The notes under the pieces were generated by a model that saw only the letters and a program-made list of their open reading frames with translations, did not search any database and was not told the origin of the DNA. A DNA stretch of 64,000 bases from Sphingobacterium multivorum (GTDB taxonomy: Bacteria; Bacteroidota; Bacteroidia; Sphingobacteriales; Sphingobacteriaceae), in the NCBI RefSeq assembly GCF_900457465.1, contig NZ_UAUU01000011.1, positions 1,488,001-1,552,000 of the forward strand. The letters run 5' to 3'. The translations under genes were made by a program, and so were the position numbers. Positions 8,769 to 16,885 of the stretch are shown one piece after another; position 1 is the first letter of the stretch; each line of letters starts with the position of its first letter.

Positions 8769-10523
8769 TTAACATTTGGATTCTTTGACAAAAGATTGGA
8801 TAACCTTTGCCTTATTGTTTCCTAAATTACGCAATGTATAGGATCCGGCAGCAGCAGGAACAGCAAAAGTCTCAGCATAATGAAAGACTTTCTTCATGCC
8901 ATTTGCTGTCATCAGCTCAATTGCCTCCCCCTCCACAAGCATCATGATGTGACACTGTCCTTGTGTTTCAATTGCAACATCCTGATCGAATTCGTATCTA
9001 AAAACATCGTAGAAATGATCTTCATGCGTTGGCAAATGTATTCTTGTTGCTTGCGCATCAAGGGCTACTTCAGTGGGCTGAGCAAGCAGCGTGTTTTTTA
9101 CGACATCACCTTTTCGGCTAAAATTGAGGTTGGCGAATGCTCTATCAATATTTAATGGGCGTGGTTTCCCATCTAAATCCGGACGCACCCAGTCGTACAT
9201 TTTAAAGGTATAATTGTAAGGTGTTGCACTGATTTCGAGTACGAGATTATTCACGCCGGAAGAATGTACAGTACCATGTGGTATCAAATACAATTGGTGT
9301 TTCTTGGATTCGAATTTTTGAACGTATTGCTCGATATCCATGGCTGTTCCGGTATGGAAGCTCTCTTCTAAAGCTGAGCGAAATTTGTCTGCATCAATGG
9401 ATTGCTGAAAGCCCAGATACACTTGTGCGTCCTCTTTTCTATCAACGATATAGTATGATTCGTCCTGTGTGAAGTTTTCTCCAAATTCTGTTTTTGCATA
9501 GGCTGGACTAGGGTGACATTGAATGGATAGGTTGCCGCCATCAAAGGTATCCAGAAAATTGAAGCGTATCGGGAATTCAACATCGAAACGTTGCTGGGCA
9601 TGACCAAGCACATTGGCACTTTCTTGAAACATCAATTGATCAAATGAAATTTCGAGTGTATGTCCATCTGCTTCGAGCAAAATGCCATTCTCAGGGACAA
9701 TCATTTCGAAGGACCACGCATAGTTTTTGACATGCTGATCTATGCCTGAAAGGTGCTCTTTCATCCACTGTCCACCCCATACGCCGGGTTCAAAAGTTGG
9801 TCGCACGCGGAAGTAATTTTGGGACATGGCCAGCAAAGTAGCATGTAGATCCTTCCCTGTGATCCATGGTAGGTTTTGGGACGATTGTTGATCGGCAAGA
9901 ATTTCGACACGGGAAAGGATAGACCTTTTATGTCTATTCAATATTTCCCAATCGACAAAATAGTAACGCTTGTAGGTTTCCTTTTGATTGGTCTGTGTTG
10001 AACAACCTAAGTTTAAAGCTTCTCCCGCACGCATACGTTGAATTAGCACGTTTTTGGGCAGATCAATAAACATCAGCTGACTAGACGTTTCGACTAATGA
10101 TGCTCCAGGGCCATAAAAGATGGTATACTCAGCTTGTATTGATTCGGCGTTTGCTCGTATGGTTTGAAGGTCCGCAAGCTTTTGGGTGTCAAAGTATTCA
10201 ATGAGTTGAATCCCGGCCTTTTTTCCAAATAATGGATCGTCGCCACCGAGGTATGGTGCGACAAGCTCCTGGATCGCTGATTCAGTTTTTAAAGCTGAAT
10301 CCATGGCAATAAATCGTGGAGTTACGCCCTGTTTTTCAAATTCTTGCTTTAGCTTGGGGATGATTGTAGCCCAGTCAACACCTACAAAACCATCAACGCT
10401 ATGTATATTATGTGTAATGAGATGTGCAACAAGATCCGTGTAGGAATTTGATAGTGTTCCTTGAACCGGAAACGTCGGTGTGATTTCGTACTGAAAAGGT
10501 TTTGTTTGAGTATTAGAATACAT
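8769..10523 (-). CDS. class I mannose-6-phosphate isomerase with N-terminal kinase-like domain
   Basis: At 584 residues this is about twice the length of a simple ManA. The C-terminal two thirds is a type I phosphomannose isomerase cupin protein: the metal-binding QCHPSPAYAKTEFG motif (about residue 340) and HGTVHSSGVNNLVLEIS (about residue 420) are clear. The first 200 residues resemble a nucleoside-kinase-like P-loop domain (HSVDGFVGVDWATIIPKL, then GGDDPLFGKKAGI and LPKNVLIQRMRAGE), but the place of the GxxGxGKS loop lacks the Lys-Ser/Thr. It should interconvert mannose 6-phosphate and fructose 6-phosphate, or act on free mannose; which one is not decidable here. It lies 45 bases from the MFS porter upstream and 30 from the glycosidase downstream. 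Confidence 0.82.
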   Translation of the reverse strand: MYSNTQTKPFQYEITPTFPVQGTLSNSYTDLVAHLITHNIHSVDGFVGVDWATIIPKLKQEFEKQGVTPRFIAMDSALKTESAIQELVAPYLGGDDPLFGKKAGIQLIEYFDTQKLADLQTIRANAESIQAEYTIFYGPGASLVETSSQLMFIDLPKNVLIQRMRAGEALNLGCSTQTNQKETYKRYYFVDWEILNRHKRSILSRVEILADQQSSQNLPWITGKDLHATLLAMSQNYFRVRPTFEPGVWGGQWMKEHLSGIDQHVKNYAWSFEMIVPENGILLEADGHTLEISFDQLMFQESANVLGHAQQRFDVEFPIRFNFLDTFDGGNLSIQCHPSPAYAKTEFGENFTQDESYYIVDRKEDAQVYLGFQQSIDADKFRSALEESFHTGTAMDIEQYVQKFESKKHQLYLIPHGTVHSSGVNNLVLEISATPYNYTFKMYDWVRPDLDGKPRPLNIDRAFANLNFSRKGDVVKNTLLAQPTEVALDAQATRIHLPTHEDHFYDVFRYEFDQDVAIETQGQCHIMMLVEGEAIELMTANGMKKVFHYAETFAVPAAAGSYTLRNLGNNKAKVIQSFVKESKC

Positions 10524-10573
10524 ATAATGTAATTTATTGCAAATGAATGATGTTGGATTAAGTCGCTTTTTGC

Positions 10574-11911
10574 TTACTTGTTTGTTGATTTTTTATTGTG
10601 CTTTTCAATCCAGAATTTTTCGATCTCTTCCAAAGGTTTACCCTTTGTTTCCGGAAGGAATGCAAGTACAACAAGGAATGCGATGGCACAGAAAAATGCA
10701 AACAACCAGAACGTATAGCGGGCCCCCCAGGAAGCGAGTAGAATGGGTGTTAGTTGTCCCACGATAGCATCGGAAATCCACATCACCATAATACTGATAC
10801 CTATGGCACGAGCCCGGATGGCATTTGGGAAGATTTCGGCGGCGACAACAAATTTTAGCGGGCCAATGGAAAAAGCAAAGAAAAATAAGAACGAAAGTAT
10901 AGCGATAATCAATGCGATATTATTGACTTGACCTTGATTAAAAAGATATCCAGTAACCAGCAAACTCAGGGTAGCACCTACCGTTCCCAAAAGATATAAG
11001 GGACGTCTACCCCAATTGTCAACCTTCCAGATGGCAAAGAAAGTAAATAACACATTGGCGGCTCCAAAGAATAGTTGAGCATGATAGGAATTATTTAATG
11101 AAATACCAGATCCAAGCAATATGCTCGGACCATAGTAGACAATAGCGTTTATGCCACTGAGCTGTGAAAATAAAGGAAGGAATAAGCCCAATAGGAAGGC
11201 CTTGCGATAAATAGGCGAGAAGAGATCACGTAGATTTCCCTTCGAGGAAACGTTGCCGACCTCTTGTATATCCGATAGTCCTAATGCGCCACTGATCGCT
11301 GCTACTTCCGTGTTCCGCCCATTTTTAGATAGCCAACGTGGACTTTCAGGAATAAAGTAAACTCCGATGCATAACAATAAAGCCGGTACTGCACCAATTA
11401 AAAACATAGTTCGCCAGAGTTCATTTTGCTGTGCGGAGCTATATTCGAGAATCAAATAATTGCTGATATACGCAAAAAGGATCCCGAATGTAATAGCGAG
11501 TTGGTAACAGGTGACTGATCTTCCTCTAAATTTACTTGGCGATATTTCCGCGAGATATAAGGGCACAACGATTGAGGCTATTCCAACACCCAAGCCCCCA
11601 ATGCTTCTACTTGCAATTAATATGCTATAAGAAGAACTGAATCCACAGCCAATTGCTGAACATAAAAAGAGCAGGGCCGCAGTAACAAAGGCTGGTTTTC
11701 TGCCGTATTTATCTGTTAATGGTCCTGTGAAAAATACACCAACAATACAGCCTAGCAGGGCTGAACTGACAAAAACGCCCTCTTGAGCAGGAGATAGTCC
11801 GAAAAATTGCTTTACTAACGGCAATGCACCTGCAATTACAGCCATATCGAAACCGAAAAGGAGTCCTCCAAGTGAAACGATACATAAAATGATGATAAAT
11901 CTCTTTGACAT
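10574..11911 (-). CDS. MFS sugar porter family transporter
   Basis: This 445-residue, 12-helix protein carries sugar porter signatures: GGLLFGFDMAVIAGA in helix 1, DKYGRKP, RSIGGLGVGIASIVVPLYLAEISP, PESPRWL in the central loop, and PETKGKPLEEIEKFW at the C-terminus. It should import a hexose by proton symport across the inner membrane. As first gene of the operon with the mannose isomerase and a glycosidase, it probably takes up the released monosaccharide. Its promoter region carries a perfect 14-bp palindrome (11928-11941), a likely GntR operator. Confidence 0.9.
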   Translation of the reverse strand: MSKRFIIILCIVSLGGLLFGFDMAVIAGALPLVKQFFGLSPAQEGVFVSSALLGCIVGVFFTGPLTDKYGRKPAFVTAALLFLCSAIGCGFSSSYSILIASRSIGGLGVGIASIVVPLYLAEISPSKFRGRSVTCYQLAITFGILFAYISNYLILEYSSAQQNELWRTMFLIGAVPALLLCIGVYFIPESPRWLSKNGRNTEVAAISGALGLSDIQEVGNVSSKGNLRDLFSPIYRKAFLLGLFLPLFSQLSGINAIVYYGPSILLGSGISLNNSYHAQLFFGAANVLFTFFAIWKVDNWGRRPLYLLGTVGATLSLLVTGYLFNQGQVNNIALIIAILSFLFFFAFSIGPLKFVVAAEIFPNAIRARAIGISIMVMWISDAIVGQLTPILLASWGARYTFWLFAFFCAIAFLVVLAFLPETKGKPLEEIEKFWIEKHNKKSTNK

Positions 11912-11927
11912 CTGCGGTTTATATTAA

Positions 11928-11973
11928 TATGTATATACATACAAACATATATCTATTTTTTTAATTATGCAAA
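11928..11973 (-). promoter_or_regulatory. promoter with operator palindrome for the MFS-isomerase-glycosidase operon
   Basis: Read on the minus strand, a TTTG -33 element (11973-11970) is followed after 20 bases by a TATGTTTG -7 element (11949-11942), a near-ideal Bacteroidota promoter. Immediately downstream lies the perfect 14-bp palindrome TATGTATATACATA (11928-11941), which would cover the transcription start. A repressor bound there would block initiation. The divergent GntR gene starts 64 bases away, so its product is the natural candidate. Confidence 0.8.
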
Positions 11974-12004
11974 AAATCTTATTTTAGCACAAGCAATCCA
12001 ACTG

Positions 12005-12739
12005 ATGAATTTAAAAATAGATCATAAAAGCCCTGTTCCGCTGCATATACAAGCAGAGAATCTGTTACGCGAATTAATTAAGCAGCCTGAATATATAGAG
12101 GGTAAGTTATTGCCCAACGAAATTGAATTAGCAAAAAGATTGGCAATTTCACGTTCTACTTTGCGTTTGGCGATCAATAAACTAGTCTACGAGGAGTTGC
12201 TCATTAGAAAGAAGGGAATAGGCACGAAGGTGGCTAGTTCCAAATTTAGTTCCAAATCCAAGAATTGGCTGAGTTTCTCACAAGAGATGAAAAACCGAGG
12301 AATTGAGGTAAAGAATTTTGAGCTTCACGTCAGCTGGGTTGTTCCGGACAAAGCAGTCTCGAAGTTTTTTAATGTAGATGAGGACCAAAAGCTATTAAAA
12401 CTGGAACGTCTGAGAGGAAAGAAAGATGACCCATTTGTTTATTTTATCTCTTACTTTCATCCGCGTATAGGTTTAAACGGCGATGAAGATTTTAAGAGAC
12501 CTTTATATGAGATCTTAGAAGCAGATTATCATGTCGTTGCAGATCTTTCTCAGGAAGAGCTGGATGCAATGGCCGCAAATAAATTTATAGCTGATAAATT
12601 GGAGATTAATATCGGTGATCCTATTCTGTCCCGCAAGCGCTTTGTATTTGACCAATCTGGGAAGCCGATTGAATATAATTTGGGGTTCTACCGCGCGGAA
12701 AGTTTTACCTATACTGTCGAAAGCAGAAGAGATTATTAG
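12005..12739 (+). CDS. GntR family regulator, HutC/FarR type (UTRA domain)
   Basis: The 244-residue protein has an N-terminal winged helix of GntR type (residues about 8-75, PNEIELAKRLAISRSTLRLAINKLVYEELLIRKKGIG) and a C-terminal UTRA ligand-binding domain (WLSFSQEMKNRG through IEYNLGFYRAESFTYTVE). This class usually represses transport and catabolic genes and is released by a phosphorylated sugar or related metabolite. It is transcribed divergently from the MFS operon. ATGTnnnnACAT-like sites in the three neighbouring promoter regions make it the likely local regulator of the island. Confidence 0.92.
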   Translation: MNLKIDHKSPVPLHIQAENLLRELIKQPEYIEGKLLPNEIELAKRLAISRSTLRLAINKLVYEELLIRKKGIGTKVASSKFSSKSKNWLSFSQEMKNRGIEVKNFELHVSWVVPDKAVSKFFNVDEDQKLLKLERLRGKKDDPFVYFISYFHPRIGLNGDEDFKRPLYEILEADYHVVADLSQEELDAMAANKFIADKLEINIGDPILSRKRFVFDQSGKPIEYNLGFYRAESFTYTVESRRDY

Positions 12740-12742
12740 GGA

Positions 12743-12784
12743 ATTCACTCATCCTTTTTGAATGGATTAATTGGATGAGTGAAT
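12743..12784. terminator. hairpin between convergent genes
   Basis: A perfect 12-bp inverted repeat (ATTCACTCATCC and complement, 18-base loop) separates the GntR gene from the converging glycosidase gene. A long T run is lacking, so it may be a weak terminator. Confidence 0.6.
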
Positions 12785-12803
12785 AGCTAATTTATTTATT
12801 CTT

Positions 12804-14138
12804 TTAATGATTCTTTTCCAGGGTAGTTTCAGCCCAGCTTTCTAGGAGAGCTATTGCTTTACTCAGCACGCCTGCTGAACCTTTGAATTTTCCTGATCCA
12901 CTGGGTACGTTATTTTGACCATACCATTCGTAAAATCCTTTGTTTTTCACAACCCGATCGATCATCGGTTGGAGTTCGGTATAGGCTTCCTGATAAAAGC
13001 CATTTAAAACGAGTTGTTGGATCATCCGTCCGCCAAACCAGGTCCAATCACCACCATTTTGGTATTGGTAAGGCTGAGCCATTCCGCCGATGAAAAATCC
13101 GACGGGATAGGTTGGGTACAAGGTCAATCCAATACTCGGCATGCCAGATAACCGCACGTTTTCAAGCATTTGTTTGTTGACTGTTTTTATTTCTGAAGGT
13201 GTTAGTAGCCCCGCTTCTATAGCGATGGCGGTGCCGCCATGATAATGGATCGTATTTTCATCAAATCCTTTAGGAATAGGTGATGTCTTAGGATATATGT
13301 GTGGGATAAATTTTTGTTTTTTCTTATCCCATAAATAACGTCTACTGTTCGTTTCGAGACTCTTTTTTAGTCCTTTCCATTCCGCCACCTTGGGAGAGTT
13401 GGGCTGGATATCAATCAATGCCTGCAATGCAATAATAAACATCGCGTTGTCATAAATATCGATTGCCTCATAGGAAAGTTGGTCATTCCAATCACAACCA
13501 AAGCTGTCGTTGGGCTGTACATCTCCCCAATCTGCTGTCATCGCACCCCACAGTAGCTGATACTTTTGGTTGAACCGTTCCTTTTTCAGATAATCCAACA
13601 TAAGTTGGATACGGTCTTTTACAGAAATTCCACCGATAGACTCCTCCAAGATACTGTAATCCTTTGTTTTTATTATGTATTTACCCAACAATTGGATGAG
13701 TGACGTTTCCTGGTCGGTTTCTACCGTGTTTTTAAAACCCACATGATCAGGAGCGTTTTTTGAATAGTAGGGTGTATCATCATGCCAGGTAAAGTCTTTC
13801 TTTAGTACATAGCCGTCTACCATTTCGCCATTGGGCTGTTGCATCTTAAAAAATACTAAAATAGCCCCTCTAATGTCCGCTTGGGACCGCTCTTCCAATG
13901 CGGTTTCGATGAATGTATTGAGATCTCTGGCCCAAATTTGTGAGTAGCCACTTCCCGCATTGAAACCTTCTTCGATGACCTCTCGGGCAAGGCTGTCCAC
14001 ATATTTTAGGTTTTGATCCGCTAGAATGCTTTTTGCTAACTTAAGTTGCGCGATACGGTCGGGTTTTGTTTGTTGTGCTGATAGTTGGGTTCCGAGTAAC
14101 AGAAGTATTAGACTAAAAAATGTGGTGTTTTTTTTCAT
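12804..14138 (-). CDS. exported (alpha/alpha)6-barrel glycosidase-like protein, paralogue 2
   Basis: This 444-residue paralogue of the 7440-8738 product has the same motifs: YSQIWARDLNTF, NTVETDQETSLIQLL, LLWGAMTADWGDVQPNDSFG, IYDNAMF, YHGGTAIAIEAG and YQNGGDWTWFGGRMIQQL. I start it at the ATG at 14138, because a classic signal peptide (MKKNTTFF to LSAQQ) begins there; the longer frame starts with TTG at 14171. Unlike paralogue 1 it has a cleavable signal rather than a lipobox, so the two may work in different envelope locations. It is transcribed alone, divergently from the GH92 gene. Confidence 0.78.
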   Translation of the reverse strand: MKKNTTFFSLILLLLGTQLSAQQTKPDRIAQLKLAKSILADQNLKYVDSLAREVIEEGFNAGSGYSQIWARDLNTFIETALEERSQADIRGAILVFFKMQQPNGEMVDGYVLKKDFTWHDDTPYYSKNAPDHVGFKNTVETDQETSLIQLLGKYIIKTKDYSILEESIGGISVKDRIQLMLDYLKKERFNQKYQLLWGAMTADWGDVQPNDSFGCDWNDQLSYEAIDIYDNAMFIIALQALIDIQPNSPKVAEWKGLKKSLETNSRRYLWDKKKQKFIPHIYPKTSPIPKGFDENTIHYHGGTAIAIEAGLLTPSEIKTVNKQMLENVRLSGMPSIGLTLYPTYPVGFFIGGMAQPYQYQNGGDWTWFGGRMIQQLVLNGFYQEAYTELQPMIDRVVKNKGFYEWYGQNNVPSGSGKFKGSAGVLSKAIALLESWAETTLEKNH

Positions 14139-14162
14139 TGTGGTTGTATTGTAATTAATTAG

Positions 14163-14186
14163 GATTGACAAGTGTACCTGTCAATC
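14163..14186. repeat. 8-bp inverted repeat in the glycosidase leader
   Basis: GATTGACA and TGTCAATC form a perfect inverted repeat with an 8-base spacer, 25 bases upstream of the paralogue-2 start codon. It may be a protein-binding site or a leader hairpin; no function is shown. Confidence 0.5.
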
Positions 14187-14291
14187 ATTGGTATTTATTT
14201 CAACGTTAATTTGTATTTATTTCAGGCTTGTGATCGAAGATCAGCCGTTCGATGTGTATTTTTTTGAATTTATTTACTGGTTATATTTTAA

Positions 14292-14313
14292 TATGTATGT
14301 ACAATCAAAGTTA
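14292..14313 (-). promoter_or_regulatory. promoter with operator-like site for glycosidase paralogue 2
   Basis: On the minus strand a TAACTTTG -7 element (14313-14306) abuts the site TTGTACATACAT (14305-14294), an imperfect match to the palindrome at the MFS promoter. The order of -7 box directly followed by the site is the same at both promoters. The -33 element is poor. The transcript would have a leader of about 160 bases. Confidence 0.6.
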
Positions 14314-14435
14314 TGGAAAAATGTCAGTATTTAAGCTTTAATAGTGTTTTATTTGATTAGTATTTAAAATTTTACAAATTTAGGCGTCGCGATGCAATCT
14401 GTTAAGTCGTTAAATTAAGTAATAAAATCTAACTC

Positions 14436-14469
14436 ATGTTTATACATACTCTATTTTTTTGTAAGTTTG
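14436..14469 (+). promoter_or_regulatory. promoter with operator-like site for GH92
   Basis: ATGTTTATACAT (14436-14447) again fits ATGTnnnnACAT and lies just upstream of a TAAGTTTG -7 element (14462-14469). The site covers the -33 region, so binding would prevent polymerase recruitment. The remainder of the 353-bp gap between 14139 and 14491 shows no gene. Confidence 0.65.
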
Positions 14470-14491
14470 CTGTAGAACCTAATTGAGAACA

Positions 14492-16822
14492 ATGGTAAAG
14501 CGTATCATTTATTATTTTTGTAGTTTATTTGTGAGTACGGCAGCTGTTTCCGCACAGCAGAAAACAGATTTGACCGTTTTTGTAAAACCTAATATTGGAT
14601 CCGTCCATAGTCGGTATTTCTTTTATACACCAGCAGCCGTACCTTTTGGAATGGCTAAGCTCGCTCCGAGCACAAATGGAAGCTATGGGAACAAGTCGGG
14701 CTGGGAGGCCGTGGGTTATGACGATAGGCATACCTCAATAGAAGGCTTTGCTAATTTTCACGAATTTCAGGTAGGCGGAGTGGTATTTGCACCATCCGTT
14801 GGAAAATTGAAGACAATGCCCGGTCAACTTGATCGTCCACAAAGCGGTTATCGTTCCGATTTTGACAAGAAGGATGAATTTGCCACTTCTGGCTATTACC
14901 GTGTCATGCTAAAAGATTATAATATACTTGCTGAGCTTACGGCAACGAAGCGTGTCGGTTTTCACCGCTATACTTTTCCAAAAACGGAAGAAGCCAACCT
15001 TATTTTCGATATTGGCCATGTGATGGGGGAAAGTGGACCGGTCGTTGATGCCGAAGTAAATTATGACAAACAGCACGTCTGGGGATATGTGGTTACCAAT
15101 CCTGTATATGTACAAAAATATCAGCAGGGGGCTACGGTCAAAATGTTTTTCTTTGCGAAGATCAACAAACAACCGAAGTCTTTTGGGACATTTAGAGATT
15201 CTATAACTTTTGACCAACATACGCGCATAAAAGGAAAAGGAGCTGGAGTATATCTGAAGTTTGGCACTGAAGCAGGCGAATCAATAGACATCAAGACGGG
15301 TTTATCCTATACTTCTGTAGAAAACGCACAACTGAATTTGCTTAAAGAGGCGAAGGATATGTCGTTTGATGCTGCAAAGAATAATGCCTTGCAAACCTGG
15401 AATAGTGAACTGGGAAGAATTTTGGTGGAAGGGGGCAAAGCGGACGACCGCATTAAATTTTATACGGGATTGTATCATGCTTTACTTGGCCGTGGGCTTG
15501 CAAGCGATGTAAATGGTGCATATCCCAAAAATGACGGCTCGGTAGGGCAGATTGCCCTAAATAAGCAAGGGCAACCGATTCATCATCATTATAATACCGA
15601 TGCCATCTGGGGCGCATTTTGGAATTTGACACAGTTGTGGTCTATTGCGTATCCAGACTATTACAACGACTGGATTCAGAGTCAATTGTTGGTCTATCGC
15701 GATGCAGGTTGGTTAGGAGACGGTATTGCCAACAGTAAATACGTTTCGGGTGTAGGAACTAATTTTACGGGTTTGGCAATCGCAGCGGCCTACAATGTCG
15801 GTATTCGTGACTATGATATGAATCTTGCTTATGATGCGGTACGCAAAAATGAATTGGAAGCGAAGGACCGTCTGCCTGGAGCAGGAAAGTTAGATGTGGG
15901 AGTTTTCGTCCGCAAAGGCTACTCACCGTATATAAAAGATGATCATGGCAGTCCCGAATTAATGACCAATGGATCTCCTTTTGGCGCTTCGCATACCTTG
16001 GAATATGCTTTTTCCGCTGGAGCGGCTGCGCAATTTGCAAAATCATTGGGGCGTCAAAAAGACTATGTTAAATTTCAGGAATTATCCAATGGATGGCGCA
16101 ATCTGTATGATACCGAGACGAAGTTTATGCGGCCAAAGGATAGTACTGGACGATTCATTTCAAACTTTAACCCTTATGAACCATGGCGTGGATTTCAGGA
16201 AGGAAATGCATGGCAGTATACGTTCTATGTTCCGCATGTCCCACAAGAATTGGTTAAACTCGTTGGAAAGGATCTGTTCAATCAGCGGTTGGATAGTATC
16301 TTTACGGTGTCGCAGAAGAATGTGTTTGGAGGTGGTACACAAATTGACGCCTTCGCAGGGATTGAAAGTCTTTATAATCACGGTAATCAACCGAACCTGC
16401 ATATCTCTTGGCTGTTCTATTTTTCTGGTAGACCTGATCTGAGTCAAAAATGGGTACGGGCAATTTGCAATGAGTTTTATGGTAACGATGCGATACATGG
16501 CTATGGCTACGGACAAGACGAAGACCAAGGACAGCTTGGAGCATGGTATGTCTTGTCGAGTATCGGCCTATTCGATGTCCGAAGTCTCACCACCGAGAAG
16601 CCCGCACTTCAGATAGGCGCGCCACTTTTCGATCGGGTAACGATACAATTGCCGAAGAAATTAAGAAAAAATAAATTTATCATTCAGGTGAAGAAAGAGC
16701 AACCCAATAGTTCTATTGTTGATCAAGTTCGGTTGAATAATCGCCTGTGGAAAGGTTGGCAACTTCCTTTTGAACGTTTGGTGGAAGGTGGGATTTTAGA
16801 TCTCAAGTTGAAAGGTGACTAA
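14492..16822 (+). CDS. GH92 family alpha-mannosidase-like protein
   Basis: The product, 776 residues from the ATG at 14492, has a signal peptide ending at VSAQQ (the longer frame uses TTG at 14483). Its N-terminal beta-sandwich begins FVKPNIGSVHSRYFFYTPAAVPFGMAKLAP, and the helical barrel contains HHHYNTDAIWGAFWNLTQLW and GYGYGQDEDQGQLGAWYVLSSIGLF, the counterpart of the GH92 motif with the catalytic Glu next to Asp and Gln. GH92 enzymes are calcium-dependent exo-alpha-mannosidases. The motif departs from the usual GNEDCGQMSAWYV, so linkage preference may differ. It probably feeds mannose to the adjoining porter and isomerase. Confidence 0.86.
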   Translation: MVKRIIYYFCSLFVSTAAVSAQQKTDLTVFVKPNIGSVHSRYFFYTPAAVPFGMAKLAPSTNGSYGNKSGWEAVGYDDRHTSIEGFANFHEFQVGGVVFAPSVGKLKTMPGQLDRPQSGYRSDFDKKDEFATSGYYRVMLKDYNILAELTATKRVGFHRYTFPKTEEANLIFDIGHVMGESGPVVDAEVNYDKQHVWGYVVTNPVYVQKYQQGATVKMFFFAKINKQPKSFGTFRDSITFDQHTRIKGKGAGVYLKFGTEAGESIDIKTGLSYTSVENAQLNLLKEAKDMSFDAAKNNALQTWNSELGRILVEGGKADDRIKFYTGLYHALLGRGLASDVNGAYPKNDGSVGQIALNKQGQPIHHHYNTDAIWGAFWNLTQLWSIAYPDYYNDWIQSQLLVYRDAGWLGDGIANSKYVSGVGTNFTGLAIAAAYNVGIRDYDMNLAYDAVRKNELEAKDRLPGAGKLDVGVFVRKGYSPYIKDDHGSPELMTNGSPFGASHTLEYAFSAGAAAQFAKSLGRQKDYVKFQELSNGWRNLYDTETKFMRPKDSTGRFISNFNPYEPWRGFQEGNAWQYTFYVPHVPQELVKLVGKDLFNQRLDSIFTVSQKNVFGGGTQIDAFAGIESLYNHGNQPNLHISWLFYFSGRPDLSQKWVRAICNEFYGNDAIHGYGYGQDEDQGQLGAWYVLSSIGLFDVRSLTTEKPALQIGAPLFDRVTIQLPKKLRKNKFIIQVKKEQPNSSIVDQVRLNNRLWKGWQLPFERLVEGGILDLKLKGD

Positions 16823-16834
16823 ATATAAGATAAA

Positions 16835-16860
16835 AAAATAGCCCCATTCGGGGCTATTTT
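16835..16860. terminator. bidirectional terminator
   Basis: AAAATAGCCCC and its complement form an 11-bp stem with an ATTC loop and T runs in both directions, between the convergent GH92 and homoserine dehydrogenase genes. Confidence 0.95.
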
Positions 16861-16885
16861 CAAGGTAGGTTGGTTTGTTGATTGC

